From: CAZICM01 sp964537685
GTDB lineage: Bacteria > Myxococcota_A > Polyangia > Polyangiales > Polyangiaceae
NCBI GenBank assembly: GCA_964537685.1
Contig: CAZICM010000112.1
Span: 1 to 11,904 of the forward strand
Direction of reading: 5' to 3'
Length of the DNA: 11,904 bases
The notes under the pieces were generated by a model, which worked only from the letters and a program-made list of their open reading frames with translations, was not told where the DNA came from and did no database searches. The position numbers and the translations under genes were made by a program. Positions 1-7,774 of this stretch are shown piece by piece; positions within the stretch are counted from its first letter, which is position 1; the number at the start of each line of letters is the position of its first letter.

Positions 1-474
1 GGTGATCATCCGACGGCTAAGCAGCATGTGTTATTTACAATTTCGAGATTGGGAGGCCATGGTTTTAAAAATCAATCCGATCTAAATGATTTCGAAGCCT
101 TGATGGACTACGTGGCAGCGCTGCCTATTTCAGGACGGAAGGGAGCGCTGAGCGAAGAGGGAGCGGCGGAGCTTCAGAAGCGAGGGAAAGAAATATTTTT
201 CTCGAAAGATGCGGGCTGTGCGGATTGTCATTTGGGCGGCGATGGCAGCGATGGCAAGAGGCACGATGTGGGTAGCGGAAGTCCGCTGGAAGCGCGGCTT
301 TCTTTTGATACGCCCGCATTGAAATGGCTGTCAGGTTCGGCGCCTTATTTTCACGACGGCCGTTATTTAACGCTGATGGATCTCGTAAGCGATCCTCAAT
401 CGAAAATGGGTTCTTCGGCCCAATTGCCGGAAGCGGATCGGCGGGCGCTTTTGGCCTATCTGGAGAGCCTTTAA
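1..474 (+). CDS. C-terminal part of a di-haem cytochrome c peroxidase / MauG-like protein (5' end outside window)
   Basis: The reading frame is open from the first base of the window, so the gene starts upstream; the internal GTG at 28 is not the true start. Numbering from that GTG, a haem-attachment motif CADCH lies at residues 64-68. A segment reading APYFHDGRYLTLMDLV follows about 40 residues later, and the protein ends in a helix of the type PEADRRALLAYLESL. This order (CxxCH, then TPxLxxL, then APYFHDG) is typical of the C-terminal haem domain of bacterial di-haem cytochrome c peroxidases and MauG relatives. These act in the periplasm, reducing peroxide or oxidising a protein substrate. 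The first haem domain is not in the window. The next gene starts 24 bases downstream with its own ribosome binding site, so the two are probably cotranscribed. Family assignment is firm; the exact substrate cannot be read. Confidence 0.85.
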   Translation, partial: GDHPTAKQHVLFTISRLGGHGFKNQSDLNDFEALMDYVAALPISGRKGALSEEGAAELQKRGKEIFFSKDAGCADCHLGGDGSDGKRHDVGSGSPLEARLSFDTPALKWLSGSAPYFHDGRYLTLMDLVSDPQSKMGSSAQLPEADRRALLAYLESL

Positions 475-498
475 CAAAACGATCAGAGGAGATTTGCC

Positions 499-1497
499 AT
501 GAATCGGATTGCAATTCAATGGTTTTCGTTGGGATTTTTATTTTGTTTTACATTCGCAGGAAATAGCGCGTTGGGCGATGAGCCCCAGACGAAGATTCCT
601 AAAGGCTGGAAACAGGGCTCGGCGGCGCTTGAAAAGCTTCCGTCGTCGCCGGGAGCCGATTGCTGTGGAATGCAATGGATACATGAGATGTCGTTTAACA
701 CACGATCGAATGCCCCAGGCGGCCGGGTATTTTTAAATAGTCTTCCTGTCGTGGAAGTCAATCCTTCAAAATTGCCAACAGAAACGCCTAAAACCCTTCC
801 GGAAGGATCTCAAGCCGATGTGATTGTGATTAAAAAAGAGGGAAGCGTAAGGGTGAGCGTTCAGGGCTTCGAGGCGGGTTTGATCCGTGTGGGAAAGGCA
901 TCTCCGGTCGCTATTGGGCGTCAATCTGATGGTGGTGCAGTGGATATGTGCGGCGGAAAGGCGCCTCAAGGGCTGATGCCGATCGTTCATTATGAGGCAA
1001 TCCGGCGCATTGATACCAAAGGCACGCTTTTGTTTGTGTGGGGAAATGGCTTTTTAGATGCGTCGACTTGCCAGGTGTCGATTGTGGAACGTTATGAGGC
1101 GCGTCCTAAGCATGTGGCGGGCGGGATTGTGTTTGCATTTCAAACGAATTGCCAAGCATGCCGAGAGGGTGAGCGAAGTGTATTGCATGTGCTGACCCCT
1201 CAATTGACGAAGCGCTTGGAGGTGGATGTGCCCTTTGAGCATCAGTCTCTGGTGCTCGGGCCTGGAAAGAGCGGAGCGTTCGAGGGTTTGAGTTCGCTGA
1301 AAGATCCTTTTTCAAAGTCCAAGGGGAATCCGGCTTATCGAACTTGGGGAATGCAGGATTGGTACGAGTTTGTGAATGTGCAGTGCAAGCAAAACTCGGT
1401 TTGGTGCGCCAAGCATGTGCGGCTTGAAGTGAGCCAGGGCATGGGTGAAACGGCGCCTACGATTTTTGTGGCGGGTGGGCGGTTGGGGCTGGAGTGA
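499..1497 (+). CDS. Secreted Cys-rich protein of unknown function
   Basis: I do not recognise this 332-residue protein. The start is supported by AGAGGAG seven to eight bases before the ATG. The N-terminus (MNRIAIQWFSLGFLFCFTF, then AGNSALG) is a classical signal peptide, so the mature protein should be periplasmic or extracellular. About ten cysteines remain after cleavage, including a CC pair near residue 55, a CxxC (CQAC) near residue 217 and two more near the C-terminus in VQCKQNSVWCAKH. None has the following His of a haem site, so disulphides or metal binding are more likely. Immediately upstream lies a cytochrome gene, which suggests an accessory or substrate role for that periplasmic redox enzyme; this is inference from position only. 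The last 41 bases overlap the convergent membrane-protein gene. Confidence 0.65.
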   Translation: MNRIAIQWFSLGFLFCFTFAGNSALGDEPQTKIPKGWKQGSAALEKLPSSPGADCCGMQWIHEMSFNTRSNAPGGRVFLNSLPVVEVNPSKLPTETPKTLPEGSQADVIVIKKEGSVRVSVQGFEAGLIRVGKASPVAIGRQSDGGAVDMCGGKAPQGLMPIVHYEAIRRIDTKGTLLFVWGNGFLDASTCQVSIVERYEARPKHVAGGIVFAFQTNCQACREGERSVLHVLTPQLTKRLEVDVPFEHQSLVLGPGKSGAFEGLSSLKDPFSKSKGNPAYRTWGMQDWYEFVNVQCKQNSVWCAKHVRLEVSQGMGETAPTIFVAGGRLGLE

Positions 1498-2944
1498 TGG
1501 GCCGTTTCTGGGCAGCGAGGGCAGCCACGCCGCACAGCAGGGGAATCACCACAAGCGAGTAGCGGCCCGCGCCGAAGAAGACAGCGTGGACGGCGATCGT
1601 CGCGAACAGGACGACACCTAATGCGCGAACGATAAAGGGGTCTTCTGTTGGGCGCGGCGCGGGCCATAACGACAGGAGCGCGAGCAGGGCGAAACCGAGC
1701 CACGCTTGGACGATAAACGCGGAAAGGATGCCCAGTCCCGCGAGCGCAATCGGCACAATGACTCTCCATGAAGTGAGCGGGCCGCAAGCGATGCGAAGGC
1801 GCGCAGCGGCAATGAGCGCCGCTATCAAGAGAAGCCGTTCATAGACGACCTCAGCGGCGCCCAGTGCAATCTTCGCTTTCTCAGGAAAGGCTTGAGGATT
1901 GGATGCGTGCAAATACCAGCCCGCGGCGCCTCTGTAATTGAAGGTAGCGCCGAGTTTGCTGGGAATAAGCGAGAGCCACGCGCCGGGATGTTCGAGGATG
2001 TAGCGTTTGGCTTCGCGACCGAAACAAGCATCTTTCGCGGCCTCGTCCCACACTTCGCGGCAAGCGTCGGGCACTTTGATCGGCGCCCAGCTTCCGTTGG
2101 ATTCTTTGTCCGCGCCGATGAGGAGATTCCAGCCTCCATTGACACTCACGAGGGCGCAGCTCTTGATGCGGACGCAATTGCGCGCGGTCCAGGGCGTGCA
2201 GACCATCAAGGCCATGGCGAGGGTGAATGCGGCTCCGGCAGCGGCGCGTTTGGGGTTGCGAATGCCGCCTGCGGACACCCAGATGAATAAGGGCGCGAGC
2301 AAGACGGACTGAGGGCGTACGAGCGTCGCAGCGCCGAAAATGAGGCCGGCTGGAAAGAAAGTTTTCAGCGCCGTCCAGATGCTTTTTCGAGGTTCCGCGC
2401 GCCAATCGATGTTTGTGCCGGCCCAAGATTTACCCGCGTGCATCGATGCCCACGCACCGCAGGTCAAGAGCGATGCGGTCACGCCTTCGGTCATCAGGGC
2501 GGGCGTATACGCGGCGAGTCCCGGATACAGCGCGAGCAGGAGGGCTGCCACAGCCGCCGATTTTCTCGATGCACATGCCAGTGCAATGCGGTGAAGCGCG
2601 AAGACAGAGAGCGCTCCGAGCAGTGCATTGAAGCTCATCGCCACGGCCTGTTTTGCGCCGAAGAGCGCATAGAGCGCACCCACCATGGCGGGATAGCCGA
2701 CGGGATAATGAGCGGCATAGGTGACCACGCCGTCGGGCCAAAGCCATGTGTATCCCAAGCCTTGGGAAATGCGCTCAGCAACGGTTTGGTAAAAGGCTCC
2801 ATCGGCAACGGGCGAGATGCGCGGCAATGCCCAACGGACGATGGAAGCTCGAATGAACAGGGCAATCAGAGCGAATAGCCAGCTTTCACGCTTGCCTGAA
2901 CTCCAAGCCAAAGCGCGCCGAAGCACTGCGCCCAATCGGCTCAT
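1457..2944 (-). CDS. Multi-pass membrane glycosyltransferase, GT39/ArnT (PMT_2)-like
   Basis: The 495-residue protein has about ten hydrophobic spans spread over its length. After the first span comes a periplasmic-loop-like segment PVADGAFYQTVAERI (residues 45-59) and then HYPVGYPAMVGALYALFG before the next span. This layout, with an acidic residue in the first large loop and a PxGYP-type motif, is usual in GT39/ArnT-like enzymes that move sugars from polyprenyl-phosphate donors to lipids or proteins on the outer face of the inner membrane. The usual DE pair of that loop reads AD here, so activity or donor may differ. The ATG overlaps the stop of maf as ATGA, implying translational coupling. 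The 3' end overlaps the convergent secreted-protein gene by 41 bases. The acceptor cannot be inferred. Confidence 0.78.
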   Translation of the reverse strand: MSRLGAVLRRALAWSSGKRESWLFALIALFIRASIVRWALPRISPVADGAFYQTVAERISQGLGYTWLWPDGVVTYAAHYPVGYPAMVGALYALFGAKQAVAMSFNALLGALSVFALHRIALACASRKSAAVAALLLALYPGLAAYTPALMTEGVTASLLTCGAWASMHAGKSWAGTNIDWRAEPRKSIWTALKTFFPAGLIFGAATLVRPQSVLLAPLFIWVSAGGIRNPKRAAAGAAFTLAMALMVCTPWTARNCVRIKSCALVSVNGGWNLLIGADKESNGSWAPIKVPDACREVWDEAAKDACFGREAKRYILEHPGAWLSLIPSKLGATFNYRGAAGWYLHASNPQAFPEKAKIALGAAEVVYERLLLIAALIAAARLRIACGPLTSWRVIVPIALAGLGILSAFIVQAWLGFALLALLSLWPAPRPTEDPFIVRALGVVLFATIAVHAVFFGAGRYSLVVIPLLCGVAALAAQKRPITPAPTAHPPQKS

Positions 2945-3555
2945 GAAGCGGCCGGCACAAAAGGAAAGCGGCCCAGCAAACCCATCTTGCGAAGCGCATA
3001 AATCACTTCACAAACCGGCAGTCCGACAACGTTGGACCACGAGCCGGAAATGCTGGATACGGCAAAGGCTCCGATGCCTTGAATGGCGTAGGCCCCGGCC
3101 TTGTCGGAGCCTTCCCCCGTTGCCACATAGGCGTCGATTTCGTCGTCTTCGAGCGCTCTAAATACGACATCGGTTGTTACGGTTTCCGAATGAACAGTGT
3201 TGGCACCCGCAATCGCAAAGCGTGTGCACACCCGATGCGCGCGCCCGGAAAGCGCGCATATCATCGAGCGGGCATCGGCAGCATCGCGCGGTTTTCCAAG
3301 CACAGCGCCGTCCACAATCACGGCTGTATCCGCAACCAGCACCGCCCCCGCGCCTATCGCTTCGGGAAGGCGAAGCGCGGCCTCCAGCTTCGCCGCAGTG
3401 ATTCGCTCGAGGTAAGCCGAAGCGGTCTCTCCTTCGGCGGAAGACTCGTCCACATCCACCGAGGCCCAGCGGATGGGTAGCATTAAGTTTGCCAAGAGCT
3501 CACGCCGCCGGGGCGATGCAGACCCGAGAAATAGCGGCGTTCTATTGTCGATCAT
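2941..3555 (-). CDS. maf: Maf-family nucleoside triphosphate pyrophosphatase
   Basis: This 204-residue protein hydrolyses the alpha-beta bond of (modified) dTTP/UTP-type nucleotides to the monophosphate plus pyrophosphate, a cytosolic house-cleaning role. Visible signatures in order are SASPRR (12-17), VADTAV with the catalytic-type Asp (74-79), GKPRD (87-91), DKAGAYAIQG (151-160) and SWSNVVGLP (172-180). The length is normal for the family. I chose the ATG at 3555 because the family begins only a few residues before SASPRR; a longer frame reaching 3792 would run into the divergent OmpA gene. A GGAAAGG stretch lies just upstream. The stop codon overlaps the start of the glycosyltransferase gene (ATGA), so the two form a coupled operon. 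Subfamily (dTTP/UTP versus m7GTP type) is not certain, though the QG(I)G segment favours the dTTP/UTP type. Confidence 0.93.
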   Translation of the reverse strand: MIDNRTPLFLGSASPRRRELLANLMLPIRWASVDVDESSAEGETASAYLERITAAKLEAALRLPEAIGAGAVLVADTAVIVDGAVLGKPRDAADARSMICALSGRAHRVCTRFAIAGANTVHSETVTTDVVFRALEDDEIDAYVATGEGSDKAGAYAIQGIGAFAVSSISGSWSNVVGLPVCEVIYALRKMGLLGRFPFVPAAS

Positions 3556-3579
3556 AAAGCCTTTCCTTCGCCGTCTTTT

Positions 3580-3598
3580 GACCAAGATGCAATTGGTC
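3580..3598. promoter_or_regulatory. Inverted repeat in the maf / OmpA divergent intergenic region
   Basis: GACCAA and TTGGTC form perfect 6-bp arms separated by 7 bases in the 82-bp gap between two divergent genes. It could be an operator, or a hairpin in the leader of the plus-strand gene. TTGACC at its left edge resembles a -35 box but no good -10 follows. I see no stronger promoter in the gap. Confidence 0.3.
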
Positions 3599-3637
3599 TT
3601 TTCCCTCGCGCCGCGAGAGTAGTAGAGGTCCTTGCCA

Positions 3638-5641
3638 ATGCGCTCTTCTGCTCCGACCTTCACGGCGAGGTCGCGCCTTCCTCTGCGCGCGCTCTTGTCT
3701 GCCGTGCTCGCAACGGTTCTGCTGAGCTCGTCCGCGCATGCAGAGTCGTGTGATCCAGTCTCTGGATTGTCGACGTGCATCGATGCGGACAACCTCTGGA
3801 TTCATCCCGGCGGCGGGTCATTTTTTTCCGTCGCGCCGACCCTCACAACTCCGGCGAGCAAATCGGCTTTCGGCCTTTCCGTCGGCTATTTGTCACGGCC
3901 CATCGGGTTAAGGGTCTCCTCGGCCGACCCTGATGGCACGCCCATTTTCGTCATCGATAACCAGGTGAACGCCACCTTCCACTGGGAAGTCGGCATCACC
4001 GATCGCTTCGCTCTGTCGCTGGCGCTTCCGGTCACGGTGTTTCAGGACGGCGCAGGCATTGCGGCCGTTCGGGGAAGCGACGAAGCGCTTGTGCGCAGCG
4101 TGATCCGGGACGGCCGATTTGGCGTGAGCTTCGCCGTCCTTCCAAGGCCGAGAAAAGGCGAAGACCGCGGCCTGGGACTCACGGCGCATCTTCAATTTGG
4201 CGCTCCTTTTGGCGCTAAAGACTGGTTCGGCGGAGCGGGCACGGTGGTCGCAACGCCCACGGTCAGCGCGGATTATCGCATCGGCGGTTTGCTCATAGGC
4301 ACCGAACTCGGCGCCCGCATTCGCGACGAGCGCATACTGGCAAACGCGGTCATTGGCACGCAGCTCTACGGAGCCCTCGGCGTTTCGTACGACATTCTCA
4401 AGGATCGCGTGCTCAGCGCAGGCGCGGAAGCCTTTGCGCTCTATACCGTCAGCGCCCAAAACCCGCCTACCGCGCAGGCATCTGCGGATGGTTCAAGCCC
4501 TGCGCTCGTGCCAGCCGAATGGCTTGCAAACGTTTCCAGCGCGCCTTTTTTGGGCGGCGATCTTGTCTTCATGGCGAGCGGCGGCGGATTCATTCCAATG
4601 GGCTCCGAATCGGCGGTCACCACGCCCCGTTTCCGTTTCAATCTCGGCATTCGCTACGCCCCGACAAACCGCGACACCGATGCCGACAATGTGCTCGATC
4701 GCGATGACAAATGCCCTGTCAAAGCCGAGGATCGCGATGGTTTTCAAGACGAAGACGGCTGCCCCGAACCGGACAACGATCAGGATCGCATTCCGGACGA
4801 GCGGGATAGATGCCGCGATGAAGCGGAAACCGTCGATGGCTTTGAAGATCAGGATGGCTGCCCCGATCTCGACGACGATAAAGACACGGTGCCCGACGAG
4901 AGCGACAAGTGCAGAAACACCGCCGAAGATATCGATAATTTCGAGGACGCCGATGGATGTCCCGATCCTGACAACGATCAAGACGGCATCCCCGACGCGG
5001 CGGATCGATGTCCAAACGGTCCAGAAGACAAAGACGGCTTTAAGGACACGGATGGCTGCCCCGATCCCGACAACGATCTCGACCAAGTGAATGACAATCT
5101 CGATCGCTGTTCGCGCCTTGCCGAAGATCGCGATGGATTCCAAGACGACGACGGATGCCCAGAACCGGACAACGACGAGGATGGGGTTCTTGACGGCGCG
5201 GACAAATGCGCAACCCAAGCGGAAACGATCGACGGCGATGCTGACGAAGATGGCTGTCCAGAGCCCAAAGCTCAGTCGCTTGTCCGATGGCAGGGCGATC
5301 GCGTCATCATCGACAAACTCGCTCGATTTACCCCGGGACGGGCGGACATTTCCAAGGAGCTTGCGGCGCAGCTCAAGATGACCGCGCAGCTCATTAAAGG
5401 CCGGATGCCGCTGGATCTCGTCATCGTCGAAGCCTATGGCGATCGCTCAGGCGACAGCAGCGACGCCGCGACACAGCTCGCGGACAAGCGGGCAACGGCC
5501 GTGAAAGACGCACTCGTTGCAGCAGGAATTCCGGCGGATCGCATCACGGCGACCACGGGTGATCTATCCGCGAAACGAGGCGCAGGCACACCGCAGATCG
5601 AAATAACAGTCACTAGAACCAAGATTGAGGACAAGCGTTGA
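3638..5641 (+). CDS. OmpA-family outer membrane protein with six thrombospondin type-3 (calcium-binding) repeats
   Basis: I place the start at the ATG at 3638, with AGAGG nine bases upstream; a TTG two codons earlier is less likely. The N-terminus is a signal peptide ending LLSSSAHA before ES. Residues about 40-340 alternate hydrophobic and polar residues and look like an outer-membrane beta-barrel/porin-like domain. Residues about 345-543 consist of six Asp-rich units of roughly 33-36 residues, each with a DxDxDG-type Ca2+ loop and a KC(P)...DGCP cysteine pair, typical TSP3 repeats. Residues about 560-660 resemble a peptidoglycan-binding OmpA domain (LVIVEAYGD, then LADKRATAVKDALVAAGI), somewhat divergent at its start. 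The role is a calcium-stiffened link between outer membrane and cell wall, common in deltaproteobacteria and Myxococcota. It overlaps the next gene by one base (TGATG). Confidence 0.85.
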   Translation: MRSSAPTFTARSRLPLRALLSAVLATVLLSSSAHAESCDPVSGLSTCIDADNLWIHPGGGSFFSVAPTLTTPASKSAFGLSVGYLSRPIGLRVSSADPDGTPIFVIDNQVNATFHWEVGITDRFALSLALPVTVFQDGAGIAAVRGSDEALVRSVIRDGRFGVSFAVLPRPRKGEDRGLGLTAHLQFGAPFGAKDWFGGAGTVVATPTVSADYRIGGLLIGTELGARIRDERILANAVIGTQLYGALGVSYDILKDRVLSAGAEAFALYTVSAQNPPTAQASADGSSPALVPAEWLANVSSAPFLGGDLVFMASGGGFIPMGSESAVTTPRFRFNLGIRYAPTNRDTDADNVLDRDDKCPVKAEDRDGFQDEDGCPEPDNDQDRIPDERDRCRDEAETVDGFEDQDGCPDLDDDKDTVPDESDKCRNTAEDIDNFEDADGCPDPDNDQDGIPDAADRCPNGPEDKDGFKDTDGCPDPDNDLDQVNDNLDRCSRLAEDRDGFQDDDGCPEPDNDEDGVLDGADKCATQAETIDGDADEDGCPEPKAQSLVRWQGDRVIIDKLARFTPGRADISKELAAQLKMTAQLIKGRMPLDLVIVEAYGDRSGDSSDAATQLADKRATAVKDALVAAGIPADRITATTGDLSAKRGAGTPQIEITVTRTKIEDKR

Positions 5642-6438
5642 TGAACATCACGGAGTCGCGGCGCACACGCCATTTGCTCCTACGGATCGATCGCGGCGAA
5701 GAACTGCCCGCAGCCCTGCTCCGCGCACTGGAACAAGCCGAAGCGCGCTCGGCTTGGATTACAGCCATCGGTTCGGTGGAAGCGATGGAGATTGCTCTCT
5801 TTGACACCGCATCAAAAAACTACGGCCGTCCGCGCCGCATTGAAGGTCCGGCCGAACTGCTCTCGCTCACAGGCAATATTGCATCCCACGAAGGAGCTTC
5901 TTTTCTTCGCCTAAGCGCGACGCTTGCGCAGGAAACCGAGCTTGGCATGCGCGTCTTCGGCGGCGAGCTCGTATGGGCACGCGCCTACGCGCTTGAAGTT
6001 CACGTCACTGTGTTCGACGACCTCGCGCTCACACGGGGCTACGACGAGCGCACGGGCCTCGCACTGCTCACCTTCAAAGCATCGGCGGAAGCGAGCCGCC
6101 CAGCCCCTCCTGCGGATGCGGCGCGAGCACCCCAGCCCGCGAGCGAAACCACGGCTACGCCCGCCGCGGCGTCTCCCTCTCCGCCCGGACCTGCCCTTCC
6201 CCAGCGGCCTGTGCGTCCCAAAGAAGAGCCCGAAACCTATCCAGAAGTCGGCGATCTCGTAACGCATTTTCATTTTGGCGAATGCGAGGTCATCGACTCG
6301 GATGGAGACCGGATTCGGCTGCGCCAAACCAAGGATGGACGGATGCGGGAAGTCTCTCTCTCGATGCTGAAAATCGAGCCTCCGGCGGTCGACGGTGAAT
6401 CAGGCAAGAGGCACTTCCGTCTAGCCCGCCGGAATTGA
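5641..6438 (+). CDS. PCC/DUF296-domain protein with proline-rich linker and C-terminal SH3/Tudor-like domain
   Basis: The ATG at 5641 shares its A with the stop of the OmpA gene (TGATG), indicating coupled translation. Residues 1-150 match the PCC/DUF296 fold: RHLLLRIDRGEELPAALLRA, then WITAIGSVEAMEIALFD, GNIASHEGASFLRLSATL and a conserved HVTVFDDL. PCC proteins form trimers and in plants sit beside AT-hooks; the function of bacterial versions is poorly known. Residues about 152-200 are Pro/Ala-rich and probably flexible. Residues about 203-250 (EVGDLVTHFHFGECEVIDSD, followed by a strand-rich stretch) have the VxHxxFGxGxV pattern of the small Tudor/SH3-like domain found at the C-terminus of UvrD/PcrA helicases. 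The fusion suggests nucleic-acid or polymerase contact, which is inference. The total of 265 residues is longer than a bare PCC domain (about 140). Confidence 0.78.
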   Translation: MNITESRRTRHLLLRIDRGEELPAALLRALEQAEARSAWITAIGSVEAMEIALFDTASKNYGRPRRIEGPAELLSLTGNIASHEGASFLRLSATLAQETELGMRVFGGELVWARAYALEVHVTVFDDLALTRGYDERTGLALLTFKASAEASRPAPPADAARAPQPASETTATPAAASPSPPGPALPQRPVRPKEEPETYPEVGDLVTHFHFGECEVIDSDGDRIRLRQTKDGRMREVSLSMLKIEPPAVDGESGKRHFRLARRN

Positions 6439-6480
6439 ATTCAGCCCTTTATTCTAATTACCATCAGCGAGTCTACCCAT

Positions 6481-6540
6481 TCAAAAGTGACTCAAAGTGA
6501 TTCAAAGTCACTCAAAGCCACTCAAAGCCACTCAATGAAT
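6481..6540. repeat. 10-bp tandem repeat, about 5.5 units, (T/C)CACTCAAAG-like
   Basis: Five to six imperfect copies of a 10-base unit (CTCAAAGTGA, TTCAAAGTCA, CTCAAAGCCA twice, CTCAATGAAT) follow each other without gaps just after the PCC gene. The period equals about one helical turn, so identical contacts would face one side of the DNA. It lies about 70 bases upstream of the promoter at 6612, so it could be a stacked protein-binding site or simple slippage DNA. Confidence 0.7.
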
Positions 6541-6611
6541 TACCTGCTCCAAATATAAGCTGCGAATTCAAAAGCCTTTCATTTCGCATTCAAAAAAATC
6601 AAAACCAATTG

Positions 6612-6640
6612 TTGACACGAAACTTTTTACTCAGTAGCGT
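6612..6640 (+). promoter_or_regulatory. Sigma70-type promoter for the 6641-6905 RNA
   Basis: TTGACA (6612-6617) and TAGCGT (6635-6640) are separated by exactly 17 bases in an AT-rich spacer. GACACG at 6614-6619 is repeated inverted as CGTGTC at 6638-6643, so the promoter is bracketed by dyad arms that could be an operator. No open reading frame with a ribosome site follows, but a structured RNA and a terminator do. Confidence 0.6.
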
Positions 6641-6645
6641 GTCGA

Positions 6646-6904
6646 TGCTGAACCAATTCCGGTGAGCTCCATCATGTGCCAGATAACGAGGAAACAACCA
6701 ACGCAGCGACTGCTGAAAACAGCAGAAGCGGCGTGGTGTATCCCCGTGGGAACCTGCTTGGATCATCGGTATTTGTCATCGTCCCTCTTCGGCGGTAGCC
6801 GCAAGTTTGCCAATCCGGAGGAGGACACCTAGGCGGCCGAAATTCGCGTCTGTAACGATGTGAGAAGGCCGCCCGGGTTCCCCCGAGGCGGCTTTCGGCG
6901 TTTT
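6646..6904 (+). ncRNA. Candidate structured non-coding RNA of unknown family
   Basis: The stretch begins after a good promoter and ends in a strong terminator with no plausible coding frame. By eye, GGTGAGCTCC (6661-6670) pairs with GGAGGACACC (6820-6829) through a tandem AG/GA step and closes the domain. Inside, a long hairpin at 6686-6747 has stems ACG/CGT, GGA/TCC, ACA/TGT, ACGC/GCGT and CTGCTG-AAAA-CAGCAG (6710-6725). A small CGGC-GGTA-GCCG hairpin lies near 6790-6801. The size (about 170 nt domain) and rod-like centre recall 6S RNA, but I do not see enough to name it, and the 3' half looks more branched. It could also be a leader regulating transcription through the terminator. Confidence 0.5.
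6868..6904 (+). terminator. Rho-independent terminator with competing upstream arm
   Basis: GCCGCCCGGG and CCCG-A-GGCGGC pair over 10 bp around a TTCC loop, followed by TTTCGGCGTTTT. The left arm GGCCGCC (6867-6873) is also a perfect complement of GGCGGCC at 6832-6838, so an alternative helix would disrupt the terminator, the arrangement of an attenuator. Confidence 0.6.
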
Positions 6905-7204
6905 AGGGGCCTAAATAGCGCCACCGCGCGAAAAGGCTTCGAAATGCGATTTTGGGCGCAAACATAGCGCGGGATTTTTGGGGCATTTCTCTGACGCTCC
7001 GCTGCAATCGATGCAATTGCGGCTCGCCCGGCGTACACCGTAATTCAATGGTGTTCACCGGACTTCGCCGCTGCGCACCGATCTGCCGTTGAGCTGGATT
7101 CCGCGTGATTCAATCGCATTTGTACGGGTAAATCATAGCGTGCGCTTTTAGCCGCGGCCTCTTTTCTCAATAAAAGGATGCCTGCCGGCAAAGCGATCGT
7201 ATTG

Positions 7205-7235
7205 CCTGCTTTCGGCCATTAAAACCGAAAGCGGG
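7205..7235 (+). other. 11-bp stem-loop
   Basis: CCTGCTTTCGG pairs with CCGAAAGCGGG (one T-G wobble) around a 9-base loop. No T-run follows on the plus strand, so it is not an ordinary terminator there; its role is unknown. Confidence 0.5.
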
Positions 7236-7281
7236 AATGGGGAGATCTGCGCGCGGATTCCGGAAATGGGCCGCGCCTCCT

Positions 7282-7308
7282 CCTTATAAATACGATCGAT
7301 TTATGAGG
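7282..7308 (+). other. 10-bp stem-loop with 7-nt loop
   Basis: CCTTATAAAT pairs with ATTTATGAGG (one T-G wobble) around ACGATCG. The AT-rich stem and palindromic GATC loop could be a protein site or an RNA hairpin. Confidence 0.5.
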
Positions 7309-7394
7309 GCACGCATGAAATGCTCATCGGCGGATGTGTATCCAGCGATTTGCCTATAAAAAAAGGCAGATTGAATGGGTGAGGTGTATCTTTC

Positions 7395-7418
7395 AAAAAA
7401 AAGCCGATCGGTTTTTTT
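7395..7418. terminator. Bidirectional terminator-like palindrome
   Basis: A run of eight A, then GCC, a GATC loop, then GG and a run of seven T forms a symmetric hairpin with a T-tract on either strand. It would end transcription from both sides, separating the ncRNA region from the tRNA island. Confidence 0.5.
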
Positions 7419-7690
7419 AACAAAATAAATGAGGTGACGTGAAATAAAAAAATCAAATCTTCGAATAGAACAATTGTCAGATGCGAACGTCAAACACGGC
7501 GCACTGAATAATTGAAAATAAAATGCTCACTCAATTCCACCGGATAAACATCCAATGCACTTTAATGTGCATCGGAATACGTGTATCCAGGCTTTGAAAC
7601 AAGGCTTTTCATTAGATTTTTGTTCAAGCGGGCCGGAAAAAAAATAATAAATCGCTGAAACAAAAATCGAAATGAAACGTCAAAGTAAAT

Positions 7691-7774
7691 GAAATAAAAA
7701 TGAGGGCCGCAACGAATTAAAAAACGCGAGCCGAAATAAAAATGAGGGCCGCAACGAATTAAAAAACGCGAGCC
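7691..7774. repeat. Perfect 42-bp tandem duplication
   Basis: Two identical 42-base units, each starting GAAATAAAAATGAGGGCCGC and ending ACGCGAGCC, lie head to tail, followed by a few bases of a third (GAAA). The absence of any difference suggests a recent duplication. It lies about 90 bases upstream of the first tRNA gene and codes for nothing recognisable. Confidence 0.9.

Noticed and set aside
3556..3792. N-terminal extension of Maf
   Set aside because: The extension overlaps the divergent OmpA gene, is not part of the Maf family, and the ATG at 3555 fits both length and motif position.
4493..5218. Long minus-strand open frame opposite the OmpA gene, reading as hydrophobic repeats
   Set aside because: It is the antisense of the Asp-rich TSP3 repeats (GAY codons read as Ile/Val on the other strand); no ribosome site, and the sense protein is a clear family member.
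6829..7038. Minus-strand 69-codon frame
   Set aside because: It lies across the terminator hairpin and shows no family features or ribosome site.
7691..7774. CRISPR-like array
   Set aside because: Only two directly abutting units with no spacers; no cas genes.
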